Source of the DNA: Novimethylophilus kurashikiensis
GTDB lineage: Bacteria; Pseudomonadota; Gammaproteobacteria; Burkholderiales; Methylophilaceae
Reading direction: 5' to 3'
Assembly (NCBI RefSeq): GCF_003112435.1
Contig: NZ_BDOQ01000013.1
Location: 1-64,000 of the forward strand
Length of the DNA stretch: 64,000 nucleotides
The notes beneath the pieces are model-generated. The model saw only the letters and a list, made by a program, of their open reading frames with translations. It searched no databases and was not told where the DNA came from. Each line of letters starts with the position of its first letter. Within the stretch, counting starts at the first letter, position 1. This document shows, piece by piece, positions 17,151 through 27,069 of the stretch. A program made the position numbers and the translations under genes.

Positions 17151-18857
17151 ATGAGCCTGCGATTTAGATTGAATCTACTGATTACCGTGCTGCTGCTGAT
17201 CTTCATGGCGGGCGTCGGTTTCGTCATCCTCAAGGACACGCGCACCTCGATCAAGGAGGGCGTGGAAGCGGCAGGACGGGTCACCACGCAGCTCCTGGAT
17301 ACGGTGATCGTAAGCTCCTACCGCAACCCCGAACTGGGACCGACCCATGAGGTGCTGAAAACATTTCTCGAATCCCTGGGCCATGTGCGCAGCCTGGATA
17401 TCTCGCTTTACGACGGCAGCAGCCACCTGATCTATCTTTCGCCGCCATCGACTTACCGCACCGATGAAGAACCGCCTGCCTGGTTCGTCAAGCTCGTGGC
17501 GCCCGAACAGGAAGTTTCGGTCCGTCGCATCCGTTTCGGCCAACTAGTGCTGACTTCTAACCCCGGTGGGGCGATTCGCGAAGCGTGGACCGGGGTGCGC
17601 AACCTGTTCATGATCTGGCTGGGCTTTTTCGTGCTGCTGAACAGCGTGGTGTACTGGATGCTGGGACGCGCGTTGACGCCGGTGAATAGCATTCTTCGCG
17701 CCATCAACCGTATGGAACATGGCGACCTCGCCGTGCGCCTGCCAGGATTCCCGCTGCCGGAATACAACCGCATCGCGCAGAGCTTTAACAACATGGCGGC
17801 CTCATTGGAAGCCAGCACTATGGAAAGCCGGCGCCTGGCGCTGGTGGTCAAGCAGACGGGCGACGCCATCATGATCCACGACCTCAACGGCAATATCTCG
17901 CTGTGGAATCCGGCGGCCGAGCGCATGTTCGGCTATGCGGCGGAAGATATCATCGGCAAATCGGCGGAGCTACTGACGCCGCCGGGCCGCGAGAACGAAC
18001 TTAGGCAAAACCTGGCCGCTATCGCCGAGCGTCGTCCCATCTATAACTACGATACCCAGCGCGTGACCCGTAGCGGTCGCCTGCTGGATGTCGCGCTTTC
18101 AGCCGCGCCGCTCATCGATCCGCAGCACAACAAGGTGGTGGGCGAGATCTGCACCTTGCGCGACATCACCGAGCGCAAGCATGCCGAAGAGGCCGAACGC
18201 AAGCTGGAAGAAAACCGCCAGCTCACCCAGCTGATCCAAAGCCATATCGAGGAAGAACGGCGCTCGCTGGCGCGTGAACTGCACGACGAGCTGGGGCAAT
18301 ACGTCACCGCCATCAAGACCTTCGCAGTCGCCATCAGCAACAAGGCCAAGGCGCAGATGCCGGAAATCGAGGGTGCGGCGCAGACCATTGCCGCTGCGGC
18401 CAATCATATCTACGACGGCATGCACAACATTATTCGCCAACTGCGTCCCGGCGCATTGGATAACCTTGGGTTGACCGAAACCCTGCGCGACGCGGTGACC
18501 AACTGGCAGGGCCAGTACCCGGAGATCGAATTCGACCTCGCGTTTTCCGGTAAACTCGGGGAACTCGGCGAGATGTTGAACATCAATCTCTACCGTATCG
18601 TGCAGGAATCGGTAACCAACGCGCTGCGTTATTCGCAGGCGACGCAGGTTTCGATTCAACTGGCACGGCTGGCAAGCGGGGAGGTTGAACTGACGGTCTG
18701 CGACAACGGCGTAGGCATGAACATCTGCAACGTAGACCAGACCCAGCATTTTGGCCTGCTGGGCATGCGCGAACGCGTGCAGTCGCTGCGGGGGACTTTC
18801 GAAGTCGAGTCCGAATTGGGTAAAGGGGTGAAGATCAAGGTGGTGATTCCGGTATGA
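17151..18857 (+). CDS. NarL-type sensor histidine kinase (HAMP-PAS-HisKA_3)
   Basis: The 568-residue kinase has TM1 at about residues 8-28, a periplasmic sensor of about 110 residues and TM2 around 147-172. A HAMP linker (RALTPVNSILRAINRMEHGD) and a PAS domain (residues about 225-345, LWNPAAERMFGYAAEDIIG) follow. A HisKA_3 dimerisation domain carries the phospho-accepting His378 in RELHDELGQY, and the HATPase domain has QESVTNALRYSQA and DNGVGM. It overlaps the response-regulator gene by ATGA, so the pair is translationally coupled. The periplasmic domain is not one I recognise, so the signal is unknown. Confidence 0.92.
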   Translation: MSLRFRLNLLITVLLLIFMAGVGFVILKDTRTSIKEGVEAAGRVTTQLLDTVIVSSYRNPELGPTHEVLKTFLESLGHVRSLDISLYDGSSHLIYLSPPSTYRTDEEPPAWFVKLVAPEQEVSVRRIRFGQLVLTSNPGGAIREAWTGVRNLFMIWLGFFVLLNSVVYWMLGRALTPVNSILRAINRMEHGDLAVRLPGFPLPEYNRIAQSFNNMAASLEASTMESRRLALVVKQTGDAIMIHDLNGNISLWNPAAERMFGYAAEDIIGKSAELLTPPGRENELRQNLAAIAERRPIYNYDTQRVTRSGRLLDVALSAAPLIDPQHNKVVGEICTLRDITERKHAEEAERKLEENRQLTQLIQSHIEEERRSLARELHDELGQYVTAIKTFAVAISNKAKAQMPEIEGAAQTIAAAANHIYDGMHNIIRQLRPGALDNLGLTETLRDAVTNWQGQYPEIEFDLAFSGKLGELGEMLNINLYRIVQESVTNALRYSQATQVSIQLARLASGEVELTVCDNGVGMNICNVDQTQHFGLLGMRERVQSLRGTFEVESELGKGVKIKVVIPV

Positions 18858-19492
18858 GCACGATCAATGTCATGTTGGTGGACGACCACGCCGTGGTCCG
18901 CATGGGCTTCAAGCTGCTGCTGGAGTCGGCCCCGGACATCAAGGTGGTGGCCGAAGCCGATAGCGGCGAACAGGCGGTGCGCTGCTACAACGACCAGCAT
19001 CCCGACGTGGTGGTGATGGACATTACCATGCCCGGCATCGGCGGCCTGGAAGCCATCGAACGCATCATGGCCCACGATTCGCAAGCCCGCATCCTGGTGC
19101 TGTCGGCGCATGAAGATTCGGTCCACCCCAAGCGGGTGTTGAATGCGGGCGCCCTGGGCTACCTCACCAAGCGCAGCGCCGCGGAAGAACTCATCAAGGC
19201 CATCCGCACCGTGGCCGGCCGCAAGATGTACCTGGAAGCCAGCATCGCGCAGCAAATGGCGATCCAGCAGATTTCCGGCGACAAGAATCCGGTAGACGTG
19301 CTCTCGGCGCGCGAATTCGAAGTCTTCATCGCGCTCGCCAAAGGCAAGACCACCAACGAAATCGCCGAAACCCTCAACTTAAGCCCGCGCACCGTGGGTA
19401 CGCATCTTTACAACATCAAGCAGAAGCTAGGCGCGACGACGTCGGCGGATTTGGCACTCACTGCCATGCGCTGCGGCCTGATCGAGCCTTGA
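18854..19492 (+). CDS. NarL/FixJ family response regulator
   Basis: The 212-residue protein has a receiver domain with the acidic pair D10-D11 and the phospho-acceptor D56 (VVVMDITMPG). A C-terminal LuxR-type helix-turn-helix follows (LSAREFEVFIALAKGKTTNEIAETLNLSPRTVGTHLYNIKQKL split over residues 150-195). It is the partner of the upstream kinase, with overlapping stop and start codons. No target promoter can be named from this window. Confidence 0.93.
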   Translation: MSTINVMLVDDHAVVRMGFKLLLESAPDIKVVAEADSGEQAVRCYNDQHPDVVVMDITMPGIGGLEAIERIMAHDSQARILVLSAHEDSVHPKRVLNAGALGYLTKRSAAEELIKAIRTVAGRKMYLEASIAQQMAIQQISGDKNPVDVLSAREFEVFIALAKGKTTNEIAETLNLSPRTVGTHLYNIKQKLGATTSADLALTAMRCGLIEP

Positions 19493-19503
19493 TTGAACTA
19501 TTT

Positions 19504-19534
19504 CATTCCGGAATTTCGAAGCGATTCCGGAATG
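19504..19534 (+). repeat. perfect 11-bp inverted repeat after the response regulator
   Basis: CATTCCGGAAT and ATTCCGGAATG enclose nine bases just after the response-regulator stop codon. There is no T run, so it may act as a weak or bidirectional terminator between the convergent regulator and carbonic anhydrase genes. Confidence 0.5.
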
Positions 19535-19668
19535 AAGCTCGTAGCGCAGGCGGCTCCGCCTAATTCAGCAATGTTTCACTGATCTTCACAACCATGGAGT
19601 AGTTGCGCCCAGACCTATTAACCGACGTTCAGCCTTGAGAGCACAGGCATGGTCGGTCGGAAGCTCAG

Positions 19669-20346
19669 CTATGCTGCAACGACACCCTGCATCGATGTCT
19701 TGTCGTGCACCCAGGTGTCGTCAAAGAAGGTCACTTCGCCGTTGGCCAGGTTGTGTTTGGCGCCGATGATGCCTATCTTGCCGGCGGCAACCATGTGCTC
19801 GAGGATGTAGCTGCGGTTGATGATCGATCGCACTGAGCGGCGCACATTCAGGTCGGCAACATTCTCCACGAACGCAGTGTTCTTCGAATTGCGCCTTGCC
19901 AGATCCAGGGTGTGACTCTCTTCGTACACCGCCGGCTGGATCTTCGACAGCAGTTCGGTCAGGTTGCCAAGCTCAACATGGTCGCAGGCCCCCTTGATTG
20001 CGCCGCACGAGGTGTGTCCGAGCACGACAATGAGTTTCGACCCGGCCACGTGGCATGCGAACTCGAGACTACCCAGGATGTCGGTGTTGATTACGTTGCC
20101 GGCGATGCGTACGGAGAAGATGTCGCCAAGGCCTTGATCGAAGATCAATTCGGCTGACGTGCGGCTGTCGATGCAACTGACGATGGTAGCGAACGGCCAT
20201 TGGCCGTCGCGCGTCTCGTTCGCCTGTTGCAGCAAATCGCGGCTGGCACGCAGGTTGTTAACGAAGCGGGCGTTGCCTTCCTTAAGGAACTGCAAGGCAA
20301 GTGCCGGGGTACAAGTGGCTTGAGTTTCGGAGGTATGCGTTTTCAT
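19669..20346 (-). CDS. beta-class carbonic anhydrase
   Basis: The 225-residue protein has the beta-class zinc site: Cys and Asp-Arg in SCIDSRTSAELIFDQGL, and the His-x2-Cys motif in VLGHTSCGAIKGA. It interconverts CO2 and bicarbonate in the cytoplasm, or the periplasm in some relatives; no signal peptide is seen here. The gene is monocistronic and preceded by an AT-rich region with a palindrome at 20410-20430. In an autotroph it could support CO2 fixation together with phosphoribulokinase, but this is inference. Confidence 0.93.
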   Translation of the reverse strand: MKTHTSETQATCTPALALQFLKEGNARFVNNLRASRDLLQQANETRDGQWPFATIVSCIDSRTSAELIFDQGLGDIFSVRIAGNVINTDILGSLEFACHVAGSKLIVVLGHTSCGAIKGACDHVELGNLTELLSKIQPAVYEESHTLDLARRNSKNTAFVENVADLNVRRSVRSIINRSYILEHMVAAGKIGIIGAKHNLANGEVTFFDDTWVHDKTSMQGVVAA

Positions 20347-20697
20347 GGTCTGACGTATTTTGATTTTCGATAATTGAGCTTGGCCGCGATGTTAACCATA
20401 AGCAGAAATAATTAATAATCGATATTAATTATCGTATGCATAGTCAAAAATCTATGAATACCAGTTCTCGCAAATTGCGCCTCTTGTCGAGGTGACCGGT
20501 CGGGCAGAGTCGCAAGCAGCTGTCAATTATCGGCCATAAGCAGACGGTGATTTCTCCTAATACCCTATCAAGTTTAATAGGTCTAAGCTTGAAGCGTTGC
20601 GTCCGGATTTGCTAATTATTATTATTGGACAGAGCTTCAGCTAACTTCACGAAATAAAAAGAAAAGACAGATGCTATCCACAACCCCTTCCTTATTG
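20347..20697. other. AT-rich non-coding region
   Basis: No credible gene lies in this stretch. It contains the upstream region of the carbonic anhydrase gene, including an AT-rich near-palindrome at 20410-20430 (AATTAATAATCGATATTAATT) that could be an operator. It is noticeably more AT-rich than the flanking genes. Confidence 0.55.
20410..20430. promoter_or_regulatory. candidate operator palindrome upstream of carbonic anhydrase
   Basis: ATTAAT half sites flank an AATCGAT core. The site lies about 70 bp upstream of the carbonic anhydrase start codon on the divergent side. No regulator can be assigned. Confidence 0.3.
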
Positions 20698-20723
20698 TTA
20701 TACGGACGCACCGGTCCGTGTAA
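20698..20723. other. stem-loop abutting the cassette 5' boundary
   Basis: TTATACGGAC and GTCCGTGTAA pair at nine of ten positions around a 6-nt loop, ending five bases before the GTTATGC box. It could be the stem of a degenerate recombination site from a lost neighbour cassette or of a secondary insertion site. A complete R'' box was not found on its left. Confidence 0.35.
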
Positions 20724-20766
20724 TAACTGTTATGCCGCTTACATTCACGCCTTGGAGGTTTAGCCA

Positions 20767-21879
20767 ATGAGCTTCTATCTGAGAAAGAGCATCAGTGTCG
20801 GGCCGTTGAGATTCAATCTGTCCAAGTCTGGAATCGGCGTGTCGGCTGGTGTAACTGGCCTTCGCTTTGGCGCCGGCCCACGAGGTAACTACGTTCATAT
20901 GGGGCGAGGCGGCCTTTACTATCGCGCTACGCTTCCTCCATCATCGGCGCCCCGTAACTCGCCATCTCAGCCTCTTCCGCCATCTGCTCCTGAAATACCA
21001 CCGGGAACTCACGCACCGTTGGAGGAAATCGAATCCGCCGACGTTTCTCAAATCGTCGATTCGTCATCGCGAGAACTCCTAGACGAGCTAAACCGAAAGC
21101 GTGCAAAGACTCGCCTGTGGCCTTTCGTTGCGGTTGCCTCAGTTGTAGTGCTTATTCTTGGTGCATCTTCAGGCTGGCCTGTCTGGCTCCTAGGCATGCT
21201 CGCAGTCGCCGCTGCCGCTGGAACATATGCAGCCCATACGCGAGATGCCCTACAAAAAACCGTTGTGCTCTTCTATGACCTTGACCCCGACATGGAAGCC
21301 GCCTACGCAAAGCTTCACACGGCCGCGAGTCAACTTGCCAATTGCGCGGCGGCTTGGCATATCGAGGCGTCTGGAAAAGTACATGATCGAAAATACCATG
21401 CGGGAGCAAGCGATCTTGTCCGCCGGAAGAGCACTTCCATTCGTAAGGCTGAACCACCATACGTCAAGACGAACATCGAAACCGTCGCTGTTGGTGTGGG
21501 TCGTCAAACGCTTCACTTTTTCCCTGACCGCGTTCTCGTATATGACCAGAACGGCGTGGGTGCCGTTGGCTATCAAGAACTGCACGTGGACGTAGGCGCA
21601 ACCCGATTCATCGAGAGCGAGTCAGTTCCCCGAGATGCTGAAGTCGTTGATCGAACGTGGAAGTACGTTAACAAGTCCGGTGGCCCGGATAAACGATTCA
21701 AGGACAACAAGGAACTGCCCATCTGCCGATACGAGGAAGTCACTCTGTCGAGCCAGTCTGGGCTAAATGAAGTGCTTCAATTATCTCGGTGCGGTGCCGG
21801 AAGTGGTTTCGCTGAAGCTATTTCTTCGCTGGGCAAGAGCATGCCCAAGGAAGGTGCCTGTGTTGCACAAGCGGCATAA
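20767..21879 (+). CDS. DUF4236 domain membrane protein (cassette gene)
   Basis: The 370-residue protein opens with SFYLRKSISVGPLRFNLSKS and RFGAGPRGNYVHMG, the DUF4236 signature (residues about 2-53). A proline-rich linker and two adjacent hydrophobic segments follow (about residues 118-155, FVAVASVVVLILGASSG and VWLLGMLAVAAAAGTYA). A soluble C-terminal region of about 210 residues completes it. The function of DUF4236 is unknown. A strong GGAGG site sits eight bases before the ATG. Codon use looks less GC-rich than its neighbours, as expected for acquired DNA, and it is enclosed by cassette boundaries. Confidence 0.85.
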   Translation: MSFYLRKSISVGPLRFNLSKSGIGVSAGVTGLRFGAGPRGNYVHMGRGGLYYRATLPPSSAPRNSPSQPLPPSAPEIPPGTHAPLEEIESADVSQIVDSSSRELLDELNRKRAKTRLWPFVAVASVVVLILGASSGWPVWLLGMLAVAAAAGTYAAHTRDALQKTVVLFYDLDPDMEAAYAKLHTAASQLANCAAAWHIEASGKVHDRKYHAGASDLVRRKSTSIRKAEPPYVKTNIETVAVGVGRQTLHFFPDRVLVYDQNGVGAVGYQELHVDVGATRFIESESVPRDAEVVDRTWKYVNKSGGPDKRFKDNKELPICRYEEVTLSSQSGLNEVLQLSRCGAGSGFAEAISSLGKSMPKEGACVAQAA

Positions 21880-21940
21880 CCCTGCGGTCCACCAGACGCT
21901 GCGCGAAGCCGCTCAGCGTCTGGTGACCTCCACGTTGATC
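21874..21940 (+). other. attC site of the DUF4236 cassette
   Basis: The order is R'' GCATAAC, five-base spacer, a long arm ending in CACCAGACGCTG, a 12-nt loop, the complementary arm CAGCGTCTGGTG, a five-base spacer and R' GTTGATC. Arm pairing extends over about 15 bases with one bulge, and spacers are symmetrical, as in class attC sites. R' keeps the essential GTT but departs from GTTRRRY at one position. Confidence 0.65.
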
Positions 21941-22071
21941 GTCAGCTTTGGGTCGGAAGCGGAAGTTGGTAATCCGATCCCGCCCTCTAGGACACAAATC
22001 TAGCTGAGTGCAGCGAAGGCAGTCAGCGCCGACCTCGCTACAAGATCGAGGCAGGCTTCAAGTTCTTTCGC

Positions 22072-22419
22072 TTAATTAGCTTGCAACCACTCCAGCGCCG
22101 CATCTTCATTCTCGAACACCTCGATCACCGCATCCACGAACAGGTTGGAAAGCAGCGCTTCCCATTGCTGGAAGGTGTTTTCGGTGACGATGGCGATTTT
22201 CTCGAATGCGTTCGGACGATTGCGGGTGAAGCGTAGTTCTTCCAGCGCGACGTCCAGGGTCATTGAGATCATGTCGCGCAAATCGACGAGCAGGTTGACT
22301 TTGCCGTTGCGATGGACGACGACATCGACCTGTTGTTCGAATTCGCGGAAATCGGCGAGTGTGAATTCCCCCAGTACTGCGGCGGAGACGAGGTTGTTTT
22401 CGGTTTTGATGGTAATCAT
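22072..22419 (-). CDS. SpoIIAA/STAS-like protein
   Basis: The 115-residue protein matches the STAS/SpoIIAA-like fold: an N-terminal strand pair (ITIKTENNLVSAAVLGEFT), a helix (LADFREFEQQVDVV), the strand VNLLVDLRDMI and a C-terminal region NEDAALEWLQAN. Proteins of this type are small cytoplasmic or membrane-associated regulators with unknown partners. It is convergent with the cassette and divergent from parE. Function inferred from fold only. Confidence 0.75.
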   Translation of the reverse strand: MITIKTENNLVSAAVLGEFTLADFREFEQQVDVVVHRNGKVNLLVDLRDMISMTLDVALEELRFTRNRPNAFEKIAIVTENTFQQWEALLSNLFVDAVIEVFENEDAALEWLQAN

Positions 22420-22555
22420 AGTGAATCCAGTCTAGGCCAGATTTTTACGGCATGCAACGGATGACCTAGTTGCAAAGGCTTGGGGCGAAGGCAGTAGAAT
22501 GCTCCCGCTGAAGAACGGGTATCATTGCCCAGAACCAAGTCCCAAGTATAGAAAC

Positions 22556-24511
22556 ATGGCGAAAAATTACGACGAGTCATCGATCCGGGTACTGCGCAAG
22601 CTCGAGCCTATCCAGCTTCGTCCCGGCATGTACACGCGGACTACCGATCCGACGCACATCATTATCGAAGCGATCGACAACGCGGTGGACGAGGCAATGG
22701 CGGGCTACGCATCCGAGATCGAGGTCACCATGCATCGCGACGGCTCGGCCTCGGTGCGCGACAACGGACGCGGCATTCCGGTCGGCATCCATCCTGAGGA
22801 AAACGTGCCGACCGTGCAGGTGGTGTTTACCGTGATCCACTCCGGCGGCAAGTTCGCCAAGGATTCGGCGGATAGCTCGTACAAGTTCACCGGCGGTTTG
22901 CACGGGGTCGGCGTCTCGGTCACCAATGCGTTGTCGTCCCGGCTGGACGTGCGCGTCAAGCGCGAAGGCAAGGAGCATGCGATCGGCTTCGCCGATGGCG
23001 AGGTGGTCGAGCCGCTGAACGTCGTCTCCACCTGCCGTGCCAAGGATACGGGCACCTTCATCCACGCCTGGCCCAACCCCAAGTATTTCGATTCTCCCAA
23101 CATTTCGCGCAGCGAGCTGGAATACCTGCTGCGCGCCAAGGCTATGCTGCTGCCGGGCGTCAAGGTGACGTTCAACTTCGAAACCGCCAACGGCTACGAC
23201 ACCAAGGAATGGACGTTCGAGCGCGGAATGACGCAGTATTTCGAACAGATGACGGCGGAAGAAGAGCTAGTGGCGCCGCTGTTTGCGGGCGAAAAATACC
23301 TCAAGGGCCACGAGGCGTTCTCGGATGGCGAAGGGCTGGCCTGGGCCATCGCCTGGTCGGCAGAATCCGGCGGCGGCGAATCCTACGTCAACCTGATCCC
23401 GACCCTGGCCGGTGGCACCCATGAATCGGGCTTGCGCGATGTGGTGTTCAACAGCGTTCGCACATTCGCCGAGCACCACGGCCTGATGCAGCGCAACGTC
23501 AAACTCACGGCCGATGATGTCTGGTCGCGGCTGCGCTTCGTGTTGTCGATCAAGATGGTGGACCCGGCCTTCGCAGGCCAGACCAAGGAAAAACTGTCCT
23601 CCCGCGAAGCGGTGCGCCTGGTTCAGTCCGCCATGAAGGATGCGCTGGATCTTTGGTTGAATGAGCACGTGCCGCATGCCACCAAGATTGCCGAGCTGGC
23701 GATCAAGCTGGCTGCCGCGCGGAGTAAGAACACCAAGGCCGTGGAGCGCAAGAAGTCGTCCGGCGTTGCCGTCATGCCGGGCAAGCTGACCGATTGCGAA
23801 ATGACCGGCGCGGACGCCGAGTTGTTCCTGGTCGAGGGCGATTCTGCAGGCGGTTCGGCCAAGGGCGGTCGCGACAAGGAAACCCAAGCTATTCTGCCGT
23901 TGCGCGGCAAGGGCCTTAACTCGTGGGAAGTGGACCGTTCGCAGATTCTCGCCAACCAGGAAATCCAGAACATCGCCGTATCGCTCGGTATCGATCCGCA
24001 CGGGTTGGAAGCCGAGATCGATTTGTCGGGCCTGCGCTACGGCCGGGTCATCCTGCTTTCGGACGCTGACGACGACGGCCTGCACATCCAGGCGCTGCTG
24101 CTCACCCTGTTTTTCCGTCATTTCCCGGCGCTGGTCAAAAACGGCCACGTCTACATCGCCCATCCGCCGCTTTTCCGCATCGACGTGCCCGCACAGGGCA
24201 AGGGCAAGCCGCCGCGCAAGCTGTACGCACTGGATAAAGATGAGCTTGCTTCTGTCGAGACGAGGCTGCGGCAAGAGGGCGTGAGGGAAGGTTCGTGGGA
24301 TGTCTCCCGCTTCAAGGGTCTGGGCGAAATGGACGCCGACCAGCTGTGGGAAACAACTTTGTGCCCAGATACCCGCCGTCTGGTGCAGGTGCGTATCGGC
24401 GATGGTATCGAACAAGCCATCGAGGCATTCGAGACGCTTATGAGCAAGAGCAAGGCGCAGCGCCGCAAGGAGCTTCTCACCGAGTTCGACGCGGTGCTAG
24501 AGGAAGAGTAA
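22556..24511 (+). CDS. parE: DNA topoisomerase IV subunit B
   Basis: The 651-residue protein has the GHKL ATPase ([36 protein letters not shown]) and the TOPRIM domain ([33 protein letters not shown]) of ParE. It works with ParC as an A2B2 enzyme that decatenates replicated chromosomes. The length and the ParE-like [14 protein letters not shown] segment, together with the directly following parC, separate it from gyrB. I chose the ATG of MAKNYDESS; the 19-codon upstream extension is not conserved. parC follows after 10 bp. Confidence 0.95.
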   Translation: MAKNYDESSIRVLRKLEPIQLRPGMYTRTTDPTHIIIEAIDNAVDEAMAGYASEIEVTMHRDGSASVRDNGRGIPVGIHPEENVPTVQVVFTVIHSGGKFAKDSADSSYKFTGGLHGVGVSVTNALSSRLDVRVKREGKEHAIGFADGEVVEPLNVVSTCRAKDTGTFIHAWPNPKYFDSPNISRSELEYLLRAKAMLLPGVKVTFNFETANGYDTKEWTFERGMTQYFEQMTAEEELVAPLFAGEKYLKGHEAFSDGEGLAWAIAWSAESGGGESYVNLIPTLAGGTHESGLRDVVFNSVRTFAEHHGLMQRNVKLTADDVWSRLRFVLSIKMVDPAFAGQTKEKLSSREAVRLVQSAMKDALDLWLNEHVPHATKIAELAIKLAAARSKNTKAVERKKSSGVAVMPGKLTDCEMTGADAELFLVEGDSAGGSAKGGRDKETQAILPLRGKGLNSWEVDRSQILANQEIQNIAVSLGIDPHGLEAEIDLSGLRYGRVILLSDADDDGLHIQALLLTLFFRHFPALVKNGHVYIAHPPLFRIDVPAQGKGKPPRKLYALDKDELASVETRLRQEGVREGSWDVSRFKGLGEMDADQLWETTLCPDTRRLVQVRIGDGIEQAIEAFETLMSKSKAQRRKELLTEFDAVLEEE

Positions 24512-24521
24512 GAGGAATTTC

Positions 24522-27008
24522 ATGAGCGACAACGAAACTTTGGATCTCTTCGCCGAGGTGCCGGCTGCCGAGGCCGAGCAGCCTGCACCCAAACCGGACG
24601 CGACGCCGCCGGCGACTACCCCGGCCGAACAGGACGCCTTGCCGACCGTGATCCCGCCCGCCGGGCAAGACAGTGAGCCACCGGCCGAACCTCCCTTGCC
24701 GGAGCCCGAGCAACTGCCCGAGGACGAGTATCACAATCTCCGCGAATATACGCACAACATCTACATGCGGTATGCGCTGTCGGTGGTGAAGGATCGCGCC
24801 ATTCCATCGGTTTCCGACGGCCAGAAGCCGGTGCAGCGCCGAATCCTCTACGCCATGCACCGCCTGGGACTGGTGTCTAACGCCAAGCCGATCAAGTCGG
24901 CACGCGTGGTGGGTGACGTGATCGGTAAATACCATCCGCACGGCGATTCGGCCTCGTATGAAGCCATGGTGCGCATGGCGCAGGATTTCGTATTGCGCTA
25001 CCCGCTGGTGGATGGCCAGGGCAACTTCGGTTCGCTCGACGGCGATACCCCAGCCGCCATGCGTTATACAGAAGCGCGGCTCACGCGCTACGCCGAATTG
25101 CTGCTCTCCGAGGTGGATGCAGGCACGGTCGATTTCGTGCCCAACTACGACGGTTCGGAAGAAGAACCGGCCGACCTGCCTTCGCGTATGCCGTTCTTGT
25201 TGCTTAATGGCGCCTCGGGCATTGCGGTGGGCATGGCGACGGAATGCTTGCCCCACAACATGCGCGAAATGGCCGCCGCAGCCGTGGCGCTGATGCAGCG
25301 CGACGACCCCGCGAGCTTTACCACCGACGACCTGATGCAGCATGTGCAGGGGCCGGACTTTCCCGGCGGCGGGCAGATCATCTCCAGCCAGGCGGAAATC
25401 AAGGCGGCTTACGAAACCGGCCGCGGCAGCTTGCGGGTTCGCGCCCGCTGGGACATCGAAAAACAGGCGCGCGGCCAGTGGCGCATGGTCGTCAACGAAC
25501 TGCCCTACGGCGTTTCGGTGCGCAAGGTGCTGGAAGAACTGGGCGAGATCACCGATCCCCAGCCCAAGGCCGGCAAGAAGGATCTCTCTGCCGAGCAGAA
25601 GGCGCTCAAGCAGGTGTTCCTGGATGCCATCGAAGTGCTGCGCGACGAATCGGGCAAGGATGCTGCTGTACGCATTGTCATCGAGCCGCGTTCCTCGCGC
25701 ATGGACCAGGAACAGTTCATCGCGCTCCTGCTCACCCATACCAGCCTGGAGACCACCGCGCCCATCAACCTCGTGGCCTTGGGACTCAACGGCAAGCCGG
25801 CGCAGAAGAGCGTGGTGCAGATCCTCTCCGAATGGGTGGACTTCCGGTATGTGACCGTGCGTCGCCGGACCGAGACCCGTCTCGACAAGGTGCAAAAGCG
25901 CATCCACATCCTGGAAGGCCGCATGGCCGTGCTGCTCAATATCGACGAGGTGATCCGCATCATCCGCGAGTCTGACGAGCCCAAGCCGGCCTTGATGACG
26001 GCGTTCAAGCTCACGGACATCCAGGCCGAGGACATCCTGGAAATCCGCCTGCGGCAGTTGGCGCGGCTGGAAGCAATCAAGGTGGAATCCGAGCTCAACG
26101 ACCTGCGCATCGAAGAGGGCGAGTTGCAGAACATCCTCGCCAACCGCGCCGTGATGCGCGATCTCATCATCAACGAAATCGAAACCGATGCCGCCAAGTA
26201 CGGCGACGAGCGGCGGACCCTGATCGAGGCGGCGGACCGCGTTAGCCTGGACAAGACGGCCACCATTCCCGACGAGCCGTGCACGATTATCCTGTCGAAG
26301 AACGGCTGGGTACGGCAGCGGCAGGGCTACGACGTCGATCTCGCCACCATCAATTTCAAGGACGGCGACAGCCTGCTCGCGTTGGTGAAGACGCGCACCA
26401 CGTATCCCATCAGCGTCCTGGATTCGACCGGGCGGGCCTACAGCTTGCCCATTGCGAGCATTCCCGGCGGACGCAGCGATGGCGCTCCGGTGACTTCCAT
26501 GGTCGAACTGGCGCCCAAGGCCAAGGTGGTCGCGCTGCTATCGGGCAAGGAGGAACAGAAATTCCTGTTCGCGAATTCCGGCGGCTACGGCTACATCGCT
26601 GCCGCCAAGGACACGGCGACGCGTCAACGCGCCGGCAAGACCTTCATGACGGTGCAGGAGGGCGAAAACGTGCTGCCGCCGGTGGCGCTGCCTGCCGATG
26701 CTGCGTTCGTAGCCGGCCTTAGCAGCGACGGGCGGTTGCTGGTGTTCCCCATCGGCGAAATGAAAGAGCTTGCGGCCGGGCGCGGCGTGATCCTTATGGG
26801 GTTGGGCGATGCCGATCAACTCACGGCAGTTGCGCCGCTCAAGGAAGGCGCGAATCTAGTGTTGTCCGGCACCGGTCGCGGCGGCAAGGCGCAGGAAACC
26901 GTCGTCAAATGGGGCGAACTTTCCGCCCAAATTTCGCGCCGTGCTCGCAAGGGCCAGAAGCTGCCGGTGAAATTCAAGGTGGAAAGCCTGCGTCAGGCAG
27001 ACGAGTGA
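24522..27008 (+). CDS. parC: DNA topoisomerase IV subunit A with Pro/Glu-rich N-terminal extension
   Basis: The 828-residue protein carries the type IIA breakage-reunion domain ([20 protein letters not shown]; catalytic Tyr182 in [13 protein letters not shown]) and a C-terminal beta-pinwheel. Compared with E. coli ParC, whose catalytic tyrosine is residue 120, the N-terminus is about 62 residues longer. The extra part is rich in Pro, Glu and Ala and is probably disordered. The AGAGGAATTTC ribosome-binding region and spacing to parE support the long start, so the extension is likely real. It forms topoisomerase IV with ParE. Confidence 0.95.
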   Translation: MSDNETLDLFAEVPAAEAEQPAPKPDATPPATTPAEQDALPTVIPPAGQDSEPPAEPPLPEPEQLPEDEYHNLREYTHNIYMRYALSVVKDRAIPSVSDGQKPVQRRILYAMHRLGLVSNAKPIKSARVVGDVIGKYHPHGDSASYEAMVRMAQDFVLRYPLVDGQGNFGSLDGDTPAAMRYTEARLTRYAELLLSEVDAGTVDFVPNYDGSEEEPADLPSRMPFLLLNGASGIAVGMATECLPHNMREMAAAAVALMQRDDPASFTTDDLMQHVQGPDFPGGGQIISSQAEIKAAYETGRGSLRVRARWDIEKQARGQWRMVVNELPYGVSVRKVLEELGEITDPQPKAGKKDLSAEQKALKQVFLDAIEVLRDESGKDAAVRIVIEPRSSRMDQEQFIALLLTHTSLETTAPINLVALGLNGKPAQKSVVQILSEWVDFRYVTVRRRTETRLDKVQKRIHILEGRMAVLLNIDEVIRIIRESDEPKPALMTAFKLTDIQAEDILEIRLRQLARLEAIKVESELNDLRIEEGELQNILANRAVMRDLIINEIETDAAKYGDERRTLIEAADRVSLDKTATIPDEPCTIILSKNGWVRQRQGYDVDLATINFKDGDSLLALVKTRTTYPISVLDSTGRAYSLPIASIPGGRSDGAPVTSMVELAPKAKVVALLSGKEEQKFLFANSGGYGYIAAAKDTATRQRAGKTFMTVQEGENVLPPVALPADAAFVAGLSSDGRLLVFPIGEMKELAAGRGVILMGLGDADQLTAVAPLKEGANLVLSGTGRGGKAQETVVKWGELSAQISRRARKGQKLPVKFKVESLRQADE

Positions 27009-27028
27009 GAAGCTTGATGAGTTGCTTG

Positions 27029-27055
27029 ACGGCCCGTTTCGACGGGCCGTTTTTC
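27029..27055 (+). terminator. rho-independent terminator after parEC
   Basis: ACGGCCCG and CGGGCCGT form a perfect 8-bp stem with a 6-nt loop followed by TTTT and C. It lies 20 bp past the parC stop codon. Confidence 0.9.
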
Positions 27056-27069
27056 ATGGCGGGAATGGT

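Larger units (their letters stand above)
20729..21940 (+). mobile_element. solitary integron gene cassette carrying a DUF4236 gene
   Basis: The element starts at GTTATGC (20729-20735), carries one gene with a GGAGG ribosome-binding site and ends with an attC-like site whose R'' box GCATAAC is the exact reverse complement of the start box. This is what a circular cassette integrated by an integron integrase should show. The gene's TAA stop lies inside the R'' box, a common cassette arrangement. There is no integrase next to it; the only intI relic is about 17 kb to the right. Confidence 0.65.

Noticed and set aside
21886-21928. Simple rho-independent terminator after the DUF4236 gene
   Set aside because: No T run follows the stem, and the flanking complementary boxes fit an attC site better.
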